A DNA stretch of 64,000 nucleotides, from the NCBI RefSeq assembly GCF_017562075.2, contig NC_054082.1:38001942-38065941 (forward strand), given 5' to 3'. Within the stretch, counting starts at the first letter, position 1. Each line of letters begins with the position of its first letter. The notes below the pieces were generated by a model that saw only the letters and a program-made list of their open reading frames with translations, was not told where the DNA came from and did not search any database. This DNA is from Anopheles merus (Eukaryota > Arthropoda > Insecta > Diptera > Culicidae). The translations under genes and the position numbers were made by a program. Of this stretch, positions 25,101 through 38,964 are shown in pieces.

Positions 25101-28100
25101 GTTCGAACACCGTCAATAATCCAGCCTTTTTACTTTATATCCTTAGATACATTTATTGAATTTGATTTATTATTATTGACATTGTATTTTGAATGGATAC
25201 AACTGTAGCTGATGTTACTGACACAATTGAGAATATGAATTGAAAATAATTTAATGGATAGATTATCATTTTTTTGATTAAGCTCATTATGTGTGCAGAG
25301 AATATTGAGTATTTGGTTTTCCATTATTTGTTATGTACAGCTTAAGCAATGATAGATGTTTCTGGTTTTTTTTCATTTTAGTAAAGATGCAGTGTTCTAA
25401 TGATACACCATTCCTAGAAAGTTCTTAAGGCGATCTCCCCAAGGCGACAGAGCTTGATGGTTGATAAACAGTATTAACCAATTATAAATAACCTGCTCGT
25501 TACCTTTCCAGATGCGGAAGGTTTGCTGCGACCAAGCTCTCCCCGTCTAATTGCTTTGTAATTAAAAACATTAATCTAACGCTTCGTTTGGCCTTCTCAC
25601 TTTATTAGCGAGTGCTAACGAAATTGATTGAGCTGCTGGTGTTGCTGCTGCTGCTGATGGTGCTGCTACTGCTTCGACTGCAGCTCAGGGCAATAACACG
25701 AAAGAACGGCATGATTATGTGCATCTTGTGTTACCGTCGATTGAAAGATGTTGTTTTATCGTCGAAAGTGCTCCTTGAACCGTTACTAACTGCACCGCAC
25801 TCCACCCATGTCACATTTACACCACCGGTTCCACAGTACCATACTGGATGCGTCCGGATTGCGATGGTGATGATGACGATATGAGCTTCAAAATCTAATT
25901 AAACCTTATCCGCAAAGTCCAGCTAAGGCGCGCAGAGCTGGAGCCTCTCAGCAAACACACAAGAATAACATAAACCTAGAAACCTTCACCGAGAGAACGG
26001 ACCTCTGGTGCCGGTTCTTAATTGTGTCTGCCACTTCTGCTCTGGTTCTAGGATGCAGACGTGCGGACACGGACGGTACGGCACGAGCTGGCGGCAGATC
26101 TACCTTGCAAGGTACATGATTAAGATGCCTTCTGGCGCGTGGATGAAGAAGGTAAAAAACGGTACATGACTCGGCAACCACCGAACCGTCTTACTGGCCT
26201 GATACCTCAAAAATACGTGATATGATGTAATTAATTTTCACATCAAAGTTTTTCCCTGGCAACACCCTTAGCTTCATCCACCCGCAGCACTGGAAAGGTG
26301 CAAAGTTTATCCTTTATCGTCCCTTTTCGAACTGTCGGCAAACATCCAAGGGAAAGCATGCAGGAGCGGTGGAAACAACCCAACGGATGATAACTGCCTT
26401 GCTCAGCGTTAACGCTGTCACCGGTAATGGAATTTTCGTCTACGAGGGAGTTGCACACGCCCGTACAAGTGAAAAGGTAATTTGAGAAATGTAGGCACTA
26501 GTGATTAACCACAAGGCTCGTTATGTTTTTGTTTTGTTTCATCCTTGACCCTGTACGTAACCCTTTTTTGCAGAACTGAATGCACTTTCGTTTTGGTACA
26601 ATATTATTACAGCAACATTACAAACGGCGAGAAAAAACGTCATTCTATGGAGTAAACAGACATGTTTGTTGTTTAATACATGGTTTATCATTCATAACAA
26701 ATAATCTACCATATTGATAGTCGTATATGAAATTGTATATTTTGATGGAGTTTTGTAGTAAAAAGCGTCCGACAGAAATGTAAATTATATTTTTTTAATA
26801 AATGCACTCTACCGGTCAATGAATGATATAAGCATTACATTTTATCTAACAAAAAAAATCCATTGGAACAAGAATGAAGATGCCATTAACACTTTTGCCA
26901 TAAATGCATTCTGAGTATGTCAGTGCCAATACTGACTATTATAAAACTATAAACGCATTGTAAATGCAATTGTAAATGCATGAATGCAAAAAGTTCGTTT
27001 CCCAGGAGCATATATAAAAGGAGAAAAAGGAGGAGGATTCTATATTTAAAAAAAAAAACAAAAAAGAAGATTTAAAAAAAGAAACATGTTTTCAAAAACA
27101 GTAAAAAAATTGTTGCTAAAATTCTTGAATGAATTATTATATAGTATCAAGGTTGTTATAATAAAGCACGTTGGGCATTTAAGATAGTTCAGTTTATTAT
27201 CATCGATTTAATGAAGAGCATGAATGTTTTAAATATTTACTTGTAGTTAATTAAGGTTAGCATTTTACAAAAATCAAAAACTGATTATATCTTATAGATA
27301 TAAATATAAATAAAACTTGATATTTATACAAACTCAAAGCAATCAAACACAATTGTAATTTAAAATGCATCAACATTCTATATCACACGTATTTTTTTAG
27401 ATGCTGAACAGCCATTACCTCACATATACGAGCAATTTTGTTTTACAGGGCAGAGTCTTTTTCTAGTTGCATGCTAGATTACACCGACTAGCCTACCGAA
27501 GCACGAATGTCAACCCGCAATCAACAGTTTTCAACAAACAAATGACAATCAACCGTACAAACCAAACCACCATAAAGCGGTACGTTACACTGATGGCCGG
27601 AAGGTGAGGGATCTGTTTTGTAATGAATTATTTTAATCTATGACACTATTAAATTAAACTCCCATCCACCTATCCCTTCCCGCACGGATGTTTACCTGTT
27701 GTAAATCTGCACAGAGGTTATTGCCATGTCATACCTACCCATTGCCTAATTTCGTATTAAAGCATGTTGTGCCGTGAAGTAGCTGCAATCAAGAGCATCC
27801 CGCACATTGTACCAGCCTGATAACAGTGTGTACACACACACACACTAACACGCAAACAACAAACCTTGCCCCGCTTGTGCGTCGTAAATCAATAAAACTT
27901 AATTAGAAACTTCATTACAATCATCGATATAATAAAATGTCACACACATGCCCCATCAAAATCGGATGTCAAACCGCAGAATATGGCTCCGGAGCATTCG
28001 GTCGGGGCACCACAGCAGCACTGGAAAAGGAAAAGCAAGGGTAAAAAGGAAGGGAAAAGTGAGCAAAGAAGCACAAGAGTGGCGGAGAAATTCAAAGAGA

Positions 28101-30926
28101 ACAGTAGCAAAATTAAATGAAATATTGAGCCAGTACAGGGTGGCAGCGTTAGCGCCCAACGAAAGCACCATTTTGCTGCCGCCCGTTCAAAACTCTTCAC
28201 AATAGACACTTGGCACAACTTGCAAAACAGTTCCAGGCTGAGTGCATGCCAACAAGGGGTACGGAGGTACTGGCACCGGGAAGTGCCTTTTGTAAACAGT
28301 TTTGAATAATTTAATTAAATTCACGCTAAATCACACCGCCCCGTATACAAATCGAGCGCTGCCCGGGGATGCCAGCAGACCGTAAGCTCCCGGTGCTCGG
28401 CGCTGGTTCCAATGAGGCTTCCGAATCCCGGCTCAAAAGTGCACCATCGCTACCATCGCGTCAATGGAACCGCAATGAACTCCTGCGCGGGACATGAAAT
28501 GGGTTGATAAAAGTACATCGGCCGGGCGTACTTGCAGCTCGTAAACATGACGCACGAAGCACGAGATTGATGGTGCATGGCTTGACAGGAGACGGTTTCG
28601 GCCCGGCGTGCAGCGGGTAGACGCCAGGGCACATAGGAATCAGGTAGCTTGTACTGTTCTGATTACGATCAATTAAATTATTCCAAAACCGTAACCATAC
28701 TGGCTCGTCGCACAACTGTCAGTCACTGTGGTTGCAAGGAACTGAGGGAAAGGGTCTACCGTTGTGGGGCAAGTGTTGGAAATGGTGGACCACGCCACTA
28801 ATGACGCGCTGAATGAACGGTTTTTTATCATTTATAACGTATCATTCGATGTAAGTTAAACATGTATAATTCTATATTTAACATTGCAATTGCTGCTTTG
28901 CATGTAACAAATTGCTGTGACGATATTTATTTCATAAAAACGGTGAAACTAATTATAGCAAAAACTCATTTTAACTATTTCATGTATACCAACAAATGAT
29001 CTCATTACCTTCCATACTTGTTAATTTGTTGTAGTATATATATTTCACTGAAAATGAGAACATCCGTTGTGGGTCAAGCCCTTGCTATACCAAAAAAAGC
29101 TTGACCTTCAGTGACTTATCGATTGCCCATAGCAAGACAGTTAGTCCTACCTAAGGGGCATAGGTGATATGGGACTTGAACCCATGACGGGCATGTTATT
29201 AAGTCGTACGAGTTGACGACAGTACTACGGCACCAGCTACCTTTATATATGCAAATGCTACATTTATAAGTACATGCTACTTTCACTATTGCTTATTACT
29301 TTTGTATGGTGAATAAATAAAAATAAAATAAGAAAATATATACCTGTGGTGAAGTACAATTTTGTAAGCTTTATTTACTTACTTACAGAACAGTAAATAC
29401 CCTAATAATATTATCAAACGGTTGTTCAATTTCGTTACACAATGAGCTCTATTTAGGCAATGAATTTTGTAAAACAATCCCTCACTCGCGGTTTCGAACA
29501 CGCATTTCCAAACAATTATCTTAATTTTCCTCGTTAAAATGCATACCGAAAAGAATGATAGCCGCAAATTTCTATAGCAAACAGTAAATGAAGCCTGATG
29601 ACTACCCAGTTCCCAGTCCGCTTGACCCACAGCGAGTTGCATTAATTTATGAAAGTATCCCTTCGAGAGCGCTACCCGCCCAACACCGTATCCCTCTCCT
29701 AGATGCAGCTTTCTAAAGCCTACAATCAGCTTCCGCAAATCGGCCCACTAAACGGCACTATTTCATTTTCCGACCAGCCAACCAACTGAGCCGTGCCGAA
29801 TATGCTCGCACTATTGTTTTTGGATGCCACATGTTGGCATTGTTTGCCGTGCCGCGGGCCTGCATCGGAAATGGACTGCCGAATCAGGATTTTGGTTCAC
29901 GGCACGGACGTAACGAAAGAAAAACAGACCATTCAAATCACACAAAAACACACACACGCACACATTTCGCAAAGCCGGAAGCCGGTGTCAAATGCGCCGA
30001 ACACACGGCACTCTCACTCCTTTAGACAAACGAGGTGGCCGAACCGTTTGCTGTATGGATTCGCTTCACCATTTTTTGCACTAACTTGGAAGTTCGTAAA
30101 ATGATAGCACGCCTCTGAACGCGGGTCGGCTGGGAGATTTGGGCAGCAGGAGTACAAAAGTTTGATTTAATGAACAGCATAAATTATCTGTTTTAACTAC
30201 CGCTCGGGTAAACGCACCCATACGGCGACTTCATGAGGTGGCTGCTTCGCTTGTAGCACCGCAGAACTAAATCACTAAATGAAATCGCATGGGAACAACA
30301 ACGGTGCAGCTAATCAATGTGCGCGATCGATCAGTAGCGTTCGCTAATAAGTGGATACAATTACATACAGAAAACTGCGCCACGCGGAAGCTGATGCAGT
30401 GCAAACAATTCCGCTCTAGCTGATGAACAGATCGGCGAGGATACGCATGAAACCTGGCATGCTTTATCAGCTACCATCGAATCGGAGCAGTTTAGAAATC
30501 AAAATGCATCGAAAACAAACACGAATCGAAACTAATGAAGGCATCTTGCCACGTGCCCAAAACCCCCGGGCCGTACGGTGGCCCCGCACCGGATCGGGCA
30601 TGCTAATTGCTACCACACCACGCACAATGTAATGCACACCACACCAGCGCCACCGCCAGTGGACGAGTGGCACTCATATTAATTGGCTGGCAGCAGCGAA
30701 CCAAAGTCGACACGCGACCAATGCAAGCACGCTCGGAGCTGAACGGTGAGTGGAGAAAGTTTTTAAAACTGTTTGACAACACTAAGTACCCTTTAAGGTG
30801 AAGCGGATCCGCCACCGCTCCGTCATACCATCCGCACGTGCGTCCACTGCTCGCTAATGGAGAAGGCGCTGATACACACACACACATACTGTCACTTTTG
30901 TAAGTATGACACGGTGTGGCACTTTA
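22151..30926. other. AT-rich region with no recognised gene
   Basis: Open frames are short or lie on both strands of GC-richer patches (23,800-24,650 and 27,950-28,720) without splice signals or family similarity that I can see. A minus-oriented SINE copy is at 29066-29242. A short CA repeat is near 27,830. I found no RNA gene. Confidence 0.5.
29066..29242 (-). mobile_element. tRNA-derived SINE (SINE200-like), copy 2
   Basis: It aligns by eye with copy 1 over most of its length but lacks part of the 3' portion. The minus strand keeps an intact B box (GGGTTCAAGTCCC, about 29172-29184) and the conserved core GACGGGCATGTTATTAAGTC on the plus strand. It is more degraded than copy 1 at both ends, so its limits are approximate. 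Confidence 0.72.
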
Positions 30927-30929
30927 TAG

Positions 30930-31062
30930 TGCCTTGCCACCGGTCGTCGTGCCCCTGCTGCAGCAGCCGCTGACGCAAAACTTTCGCGATGAAGTGAAGA
31001 TGGCGCCTTCGGAGAACGCTTCAGGTGCAGCTGTATTTATCTTAATTACTTTTCACAAGTAA
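30930..31062 (+). CDS. Isolated exon-like ORF, unrecognised
   Basis: An acceptor-like ggcactttatag precedes a GC-rich open frame reading ALPPVVVPLLQQPLTQNFRD and then EVKMAPSENASG before it runs into AT-rich DNA and stops at TAA 31060-31062. An internal ATG (31000, AAGATGGCG) has a good initiation context. No partner exon was identified and the product is unknown. The reverse strand has a TATAAAG at the left edge, so the patch might instead be a promoter region. Confidence 0.2.
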
Positions 31063-32575
31063 TTAAAGAACATCGGTCCTTGGTGTTGCAGTTTTTTTGT
31101 TTGTCGCAAGCGTCGAACCGTGCGAGCAGTGTGAGTAACTTTCACTGCAGCTTCCTCGCGGTATCTGTCAGTAATCAGTGTTCGTGGTGATGTGTAAAGA
31201 GCACACTAAAGGTGAGGGAAACAATTGGTCAGTAAAAGGTATGGTTCAGATTAGAAAAAAAAATCAATTCGTTTTCTTTAAACATCCATCACTTGGTTAA
31301 TGGACAACTAGCAGACATCCATTCACAACTATCTACGGAAAAGTAAAATCAGGTATCAAAAATACCAGGTAAAATTATTTTGAAAAATCCAAAGCAAAAA
31401 GGGATGCGAAAAGGCAATGCTTTAAAACTACAAAAAATATTTAATTATTTTTAAGCACAACCAAACTTATTTAAATATCCATTGTAGTAATGCAGTGATA
31501 CCAAGAGCAACCCTTGAATAATTAATTATAAACTGCAGTTGGGCTGCTTATCAACCCATCGTCCATAATTAGCAAACCCCTTTTCGTCATTTTCCATGTC
31601 GAAAATAATGGCGAAAGAATGAAAACATTGCACCGAAAGTCGTTAATACAAAAAAAAAATAAGAACGATTTTGTACGAAAAGAATCGTGACCGGTGCTGG
31701 CATGCACCAGCAACGGTTCGAACGATTCTACAAACGACAGTAGAAAGAAGCGCCGACAACATCAAACGGATTGACATCCCCGGATCGCCTTTTGGTGTCG
31801 AAATAAATCTTCCCATTTTTCGATTAAATTGAAATTCACACATTGCACATCCACAGAATTCGTAACGAGCAATTTAGCAGGCCGATAGTGAGCAAAGCGC
31901 AAACCGGCATGGCTTGAACACAGAGCGAGAAGCATTTTCACACCAATCTGGAACAGGAATAGGGTGAAAAAGCATTACCTACAGACCGTAAATCAGCCCC
32001 TAAGAACCAGAACTAGAGGCTGCAGGACGGGGTGGAATGGTACTGAAGCTGTGAAGAATCGTTAGCAGGATAGCCTTTCCCGATAAAATGGAAGACAACC
32101 CGCTCGAAAATGGATGGAGATTACGCCTAAGATCCCGCTCATTCGTTCCCATTCGTTTCGATTTCAAATTCTGCGAGCTGCAACAGCCAGAACCGAGCTG
32201 CACCGAACCGTCTGTGCCATTCATCCATCAAACGCCCCGAATGTCAATAATACCCGTAAAAGCTAGTAATAATGCATCGGCTAGTGGGTGCATCCGGGCT
32301 CATCCATCGGACACGACGGAGGGGCTGCTTGACGCCATCCGACGAGTTCGTTTTCTCCAGAATCAATATCCATTCCCATTTGCCAACCAGTCGAATGCTA
32401 ATGCGTATGTGTGACTATGTGTGTGTTTGAACGAGCTTGTGTCTTCACCGATGCCCGTGGAAAATAGGAAAAGTTTCCAAACGCTCGGAATTCCGCGCAA
32501 CTTGAGCCACTCGCAAGTGTCGTAAATCAGGCGAAAAATTTAAATTTAAATCCCAACCATCGTATCCTTCGCCAG

Positions 32576-32728
32576 GTATGCCGGGCGAGTGGCGACCCAC
32601 GTTCTTTGCCATGTCCCCGCGGATCCCGTGCCATCACGAACGGTGTCCATCCGCTCAAAGGCACGAAAACGTACGTGTGCGGGATTTGATCCTTCGGCAC
32701 CATTTCACCCGAAGTGGATTTAAAGTCG
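32576..32728 (+). CDS. Candidate internal exon, unrecognised
   Basis: A pyrimidine-containing acceptor (atccttcgccag) and a good donor (gtaagg at 32729) bound a 153-nt open segment that is phase 1 at both ends. It begins MPGEWRPTFFAMSPRIPCHH after the partial first codon. Composition is richer in GC than the flanks. No neighbouring exon was found and no family is recognised. Confidence 0.2.
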
Positions 32729-33074
32729 GTAAGGTGAAAAATTACGATAGCTGCTTCCTGTGGACCGCAGGGACGGGTAGGACACGTCGTGGTGATGGCA
32801 GTACGGGTGGCGGATATATCAAAGGTGCGTAATATCCTCTAAACGTACCGGCAGCACCGAACGTCGGATGAGTATACCTGTGCACCAGATACCCGCCTTG
32901 GCGTTGGTGGACTGGCGAGACGCACGTCCTTGCAAAGGATCCTTACTCTCCATCAAAAGTCTTCAACTAATCTCGTGCTATTTACATAAATTATGCTCGA
33001 TTTGAACTCGTATCCTTCCCACGTCTCAATGCATTTAAATTTGGTGCTCTCGCTCTCCTCTCCATATCTCACTG

Positions 33075-33119
33075 TCTCTCTCTCTCTCTCTCTCTTTCTC
33101 TCTATCTATCTGTCTCTCG
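33075..33119. repeat. CT-rich microsatellite
   Basis: Imperfect CT/TATC repeats in non-coding DNA. Confidence 0.85.
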
Positions 33120-35129
33120 TCATTCCATCACACATCAAAACGCTGCTCGTTCGGGTCACTTTACCTATGCCTTCTTGGATTCGTCCTCCCGCTAATGCAG
33201 TGTTACACATTTCACCCAGCAAACCGTAAGACGCCGTGAGACAGTCGCTTGTGGGTTTGTTTTAGGGACCCACGTTGGGCTTAATGACATGGAGATTCAG
33301 TTACGTGGCGTTGCTTCAACCTCGCTTACACCGGTGTCGGTTTGTGGCGTTCTGTGTCGTCCCCTGGATTAAGCCCAAATCTTGCCTTGTACGCTGATTA
33401 ATACACCGGGCCATGCTGGACAGACGGAGGCGTGTCAAGAGAGGATTAGACGCGCCAAAGGTGTGTACGTTCAGCATGATAACAAGATTTCGATTTCATC
33501 AGGCAAGCAAATTTTTAAACGAAGATAGAGATTTGCTTTGAAAACGAAACCAACACTGACTAGTAAGGGAAAAAACGCTATGATGTATGATCTTTTACCC
33601 TCTTCACAAGGCAATCCACTCCATTGTGTTCGCCATTTTGGCAAAAGCGTTATATCTTCAATGGCAAGTAATTGCCCAAAGAGGATGGCAGACCCCGCTA
33701 CAGTGTGCAAATGATTTGTGCTGTACTGTTCAACTGGCACCCGTACAAAACAATAACTGTAACGATGCTCGCACTGCTACATACTTCCTCTTTTGCCTGC
33801 TTGTACGAAACGAGTTGGAATGTTTCAACAACTTTGCTCCGATTTTGAGCATAATGGTTAGTGGCAGTAGTTGTACGAACCATTCCTTCCCTACGCCCAC
33901 CGGCAAGAAGCAGTCGGGAACAGTAACCTCCACAACCGGGTGGTTCGTGCGTTGAGAAATAACTTCATCAGTCCGATGAAAATTAGGCACAAGAAGAAGG
34001 GTACAACGCTACACCAAACATTCCCAGCCCTTTGCAGTGCTCGTACCATACTTAGCTACAGTTTTGGTTTCAGCTTTGCCTTTTTTTTTTGCCCAGCCGA
34101 GCCTTCTAAGGGCAAGTTTTTCCAGGGCACGACACTGGCATATGACTTTTTTCTTTCTTTTTCAGCGGAGGCTGTGCGTTCTTGGTAAATGTAAAAGAAA
34201 GCTTCTACCGGCGCTCATTCTCCCTTCCCTTGCTCTCCCTTCAAAATCATTCCTTGGCGATCTGGGTCGGGAATGAAACTTTATTTCATTTTAAATTACA
34301 TACTTATAATGCCATTTATTTTCCGCAGAACGACACCGTACCGTCGACGACGACGACGACGACGGCGGGCTCCATCATTCCGCAGCGAATGCAGAACGAA
34401 CGCGCGCGAGCGCGTAGTGTGTGAAGGCGAAAGATGAAAGCGAATAATGGCGGGTAATGTGGGAAAACGAATGAGCTTTGCTTTTTGAAGCATGTGCCAA
34501 CGCAGCCCATGTGTGTTTGTGTCTGGGTGTTGGAGGACGCATTTATTTTTTTCTTTCTTGCGTGTGGCTCGTCCGCAGAGGCTGCTGTCGTGCAGGTGCC
34601 GTAGTCCACCTACTGAAGATGGCGATGGTATGCTGAGGCGTCTGATGAAAACCACAAGCCCAATAATGAACTGGCGAACCGGTGTCACAGTTTTTTCTGC
34701 GCTACTTTTTGTTCGAGTCTCCTTGATGTCGCCTAGACGGGTAAGGCATACGCTTGCGTTGACGACATGCTGACCGGCTACAACGAGCTGGCATCCATTC
34801 GCTGATGCGGCATTGCAGGAGGCACGTGTGTATTCACTGTTCCTAAACTTTTTTTTTGAGACACACGTGTTCACAACCATTCAAACTGATGAGTGCGCGA
34901 CTGATGATGTTCTGATGCGTTAAAACATCAGCGAACTGAAGGTGGGCCATCGCCAGCGTTATAGCGACCGACGGCGAAGAAAATTACAATCTGTATAATA
35001 TGCACCAGTGCTGTCAGCGGTGCATGTAATTTGTCTGTGATTTATGTATCGCAATTGCGCAATTGTACGAGACTGTGAATGGCAGTTTAAGAATGGTTAC
35101 TGGAAATATGATGGATTTGTTTTGTCATA

Positions 35130-35165
35130 CTAGGGGTTTCTCAAATTAAGTGGACACATTTTCAA
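35130..35165. mobile_element. Possible Tc1/mariner-type terminus
   Basis: The motif CAAATTAAGTGGACACATTT resembles the terminal inverted repeats of Tc1-like transposons, which often contain AAGTGGACAC close to a TA target site; here TA lies at 35129-35130 just before AGGGGTTTCTC. No intact transposase is present and I did not find the opposite end. Confidence 0.3.
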
Positions 35166-38100
35166 GATCATTTTTATCATTTGTTTCAAAACTTCTGTAT
35201 CTATTCGAATATAACAAACCTAGTGCGTTCCATGCAGTTTTGAATGTGTTTGATTTTTTAACGACAGTACACATACACTTTGAATTTGCCCTGAAGTTAT
35301 GTTTTTGTTAGAAAAAGAATTTTAGAAAATGAATGCCACAAAGATTGCAGGGTTTTCGAGGATTTTATAGACATGTTCAGCGAGTTGTAGTTTTGTTCTG
35401 GCATATAAAAGACTATTTCAATGGGATATAGCATTGTTCGGAAGTAGGCGTTGACAACTATTCTATAGTGCTGTCTCTTTCGTACCCCTTGGACTGCAGC
35501 TTGTATCATTCTCATCATTAGTCATCATCATCATTATTTTCGGCAGTGCTATTAAAGACAGCCTATGCTTTCCAATTCCTCGGTTAAATTAGTTTTGTAT
35601 TATTTCCATCCGTTACAGACAAAAAACAAAAGTTTTACTTATTTTAAGATAAACCATAGTGAATAAATCACTAATAATTTCATTTGATGATTCATTTTAT
35701 AATATACAAAACATACAATTAAAGAAAAAAGCATGTCTTAATCGGTGTTGTTAGTATATAAAATCTCGAACTTCAAATAAATTCAAAAGACGATCGCGCC
35801 TTCCTTACTGATCAATACAAAAAAAAAAGAAAATGCTTATGGTTGATATATTTTTTCGACATTTTTCTTTTTATTTTTTCTAAACGATAAAGAGTGACTC
35901 CAAAATGGTTCAATGCATAGAAAGCACTTTCAAAATCCATTCCTTCATCTAGGGCATGAAATTCTCTATTGCACAAAACAGTTTTGCCCGAACACATCTC
36001 TGCTCCATTAGAACTCAATCAAAATGCCATTGTTTTCATTTTTACTTAATTAAATTGATGCCAAAGACCATTAGAAAATTTGCAATCCTCCATCGTCCTC
36101 GTCTCCCTAGCATCGCACTTCCTTGTTAGCAAATTTGTTTTGTTTTTGTTTTTTTATGCTTTCTGCTTCGTTCCATCGAAAGACATTAGCATTGAGGGAA
36201 TGACCAGCCGCACACCGGTCATCCTCACCCTGTCTCATTCGCTGGGCACCCAACTTCCCAATGGCACCGAAATTCAAGCAAAAATAACACCAAATTAAAG
36301 CATTCGGAGCCGGGATTGGAATTTGGCGTGGCGTTTTAGCTGATTGTATATTTTCGTTCCCTTTCCCCTCTAGGTTACATGGGTTCCCGTACGGGTGCTT
36401 TTCGAGCTTTTCTTCGCTATTTGTTGTCGAGTGTTTGGTACGATTTTTTGTTTTCATTTCCTGCCGTCCACAGAGCCTTCCGGTGTGTGTTGTTATCGTA
36501 CTCCTCACGCAAAAAGTCGTGTACGGGATTTGGTTTCCACGGAATCGCTCGAAGGCTTTTACTTGGCTGCGGCAGCAACAACAACAACAACAACAGCATC
36601 GAAAACAGATCCCAACGTTAGCCTTTTCCGCCTTTCGGACAACGTAAACTGACGCGCAACCGGAAACTCACTCCTGCTGCTTCCTTTTCCCTGTCGAGGG
36701 TTTCCAATTCCCCAAAATCTGAAGGATGTGAGGCAAAACCAAAAATAAAAATAAAAAAAGAACAGGCAGATGAAGGTTAGAACAATCGCCACAGCTTAGT
36801 CCGATCCATTCTTGAGCCGGACGAACCACTTAATTGAATCCAACAAGACGATGCCCTTTTATCCTTCCCATATCCTTGTAAATTCCTTAAGTTTCATCCA
36901 TTACGTTGGCATTTTGTTCAATGTCTGCCTTATTTGTGTGGACTCAACAACAAAAAAATCACTGCAAATAAAGCTCAAGTGACTATCGCTTATCATTTTC
37001 ACAGGCAAACAAAAAATAAGGGACAAGCAAAGATGCCGTCGCTATGGAGTGAACCTGTCGACGCAAGTTGTTCGACATCTTAAACTCCTCCAATACGCCG
37101 ATGGAGCTGCTAACCATGTGGTGGATATTGTTTAATTACTGATGTAATTAAATACGGCCTTTTGCCATGTTGCAACAAAAAATGAGAAAAGTCCCAAAAT
37201 TTCCATAAAATTGACATTCAAATTGACTTCTAATAATCCCCTCAACCTCTAAACACCATCTAAATGACCTAAAGGACAACTTTTTGGGTAAGTTTTAACA
37301 GTAAAAAAATCGATAATTTTGTCCAGTTCTATTGCTTCCTTTGATTGATAAATTGAGTGATTTATTAACGTTTTATACTGACAAACAGCATGTTCTTAAA
37401 AAGAAAATGATAACTCCTGTGCAAGAAGGGTTTGTAAAGGGTTCCCTTGTTTGCCAGTGTAGTCATGATTAACCTAAGATCTAGACAGGATAAGCGAGAA
37501 ATATATATTTTTAATTAATTAATATGCGCCAATCCATTCAAATGCGCTTCATTTCATTATTGTCATTTACAATATCAATTGCATTTTATAAAAAAATCAT
37601 ATTAAATCTGTTAGCATGATAAACATAAACTACCAAAATATAAACTAGAACACTCATGTGACCTTAACTTACCTGCTCAAGTGTTTGCTCAGCAGCGTTA
37701 ATCAATTTGTTTGTCCTCAATACACGGCCGATATGTGTCGCTTCCAATTGAAAACAAACCTCAACTGATATTGATCTGTTTTTTGTACTGTTCCAATCAT
37801 TCCATTTCTCAACAAACGCAAAAGCAAACACCGCTGTACGTCATCATTCCGTCCCACCGGATCATAGCTGGGAAACGCTTTGTTTTGCTCTTACTTCTTT
37901 CCAATGGAAATATGCCACGGCAATCAGGGAGCAATTTGCAACAGATATGAGCGCCGACCTGGCAGATGTCTTCCACCTTACCCACGATGAGTGTATCATC
38001 AGCGTCATGTGGCACTGATGTTAATGAAAAGATAGTTCCCATCGCGAAGCCACCCTGTTCTGGTGGAACACATTACGCCCATCAAACTACACGCAACGTG

Positions 38101-38964
38101 AGCAAACGACGAAAGCATACGCTTTGCCTTCCCTGCCAGGAAAAACCCCACACACCGTACACACCCAAGCGCCCATTTAACACATGATGGCTCAATTTTC
38201 TTCCCTTTTGGCAGAACAAAAAATTTGCCTCCAGCATTGCCCCGAGATGGACGTAATGCGGGACAAACAGCACAAACACACTGTGCTCCGTTTCCGTCTG
38301 CATGGTTCGGTGTTTTTGTGTGCCCTAGCTCGGCCCCTGGCGACAGACGCTTTCACCAGTAACGCCTGATATTGTCACCGAAGGAAAACATCTCACATAC
38401 GTATTCGCCAATGTTGGGCACGGGCTCATAACAGCCATATCAGATCGCATCCCATTACGACGAATTTGTAGTCATTTTTCATGTTTTCCCTTGGACATCT
38501 TGGCCCGTGCCCGTGCGACCCGCCGCGAAAGCAGAACAAAAACAAAAAGGGCAAAAATCATTTGCGCATGCCACCGGGTGGGGAAGTGGGAGTGGAGAAT
38601 GACCGCTCTATTCACTTACGACCTGATGTTTGCTACCTTTTGTTATTCAAATTGCTATGCTTTGGTTCAATGTTTGGTTTTATTTGTATTTCCAAAGCCG
38701 TAGCAAATGATGATGCTGAGGGTATCGTTGGTTCGCTTTATTGAATGGAATTGTTACTGTGTTTTCTAACACACATACACAGCGTATGCCAACTATTACG
38801 ATACAGTTTAACGGTGTGCTCTTCTCCTTGAGCTTGCTGTCGAACATTCTTTCTGAGCTTCATAATGCAGTCAGAAAATTATATGTACTTCAACTGTTTT
38901 TCAAAAAAAATAAATTAAAAAAAGTATAAACTATTAACAGCTAGTGTAAACATAATAAGAACAA

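Larger units (their letters stand above)
31063..38964. other. Region with no firm gene
   Basis: This is mostly AT-rich DNA. It contains an isolated exon candidate (32576-32728), a CT tract (33075-33119), a GC-rich (ACG)n patch near 34,335-34,365 and a possible Tc1/mariner terminus at 35130-35165. Frames of 60-194 residues occur on both strands around 34,300-34,880, without a recognisable product. Confidence 0.5.

Noticed and set aside
34296..34880. 194-codon minus-strand open frame
   Set aside because: The end is a poly-Arg run from a trinucleotide repeat and the rest lacks any domain; the plus-strand (ACG)n patch with an acceptor at 34328 is equally unsupported.
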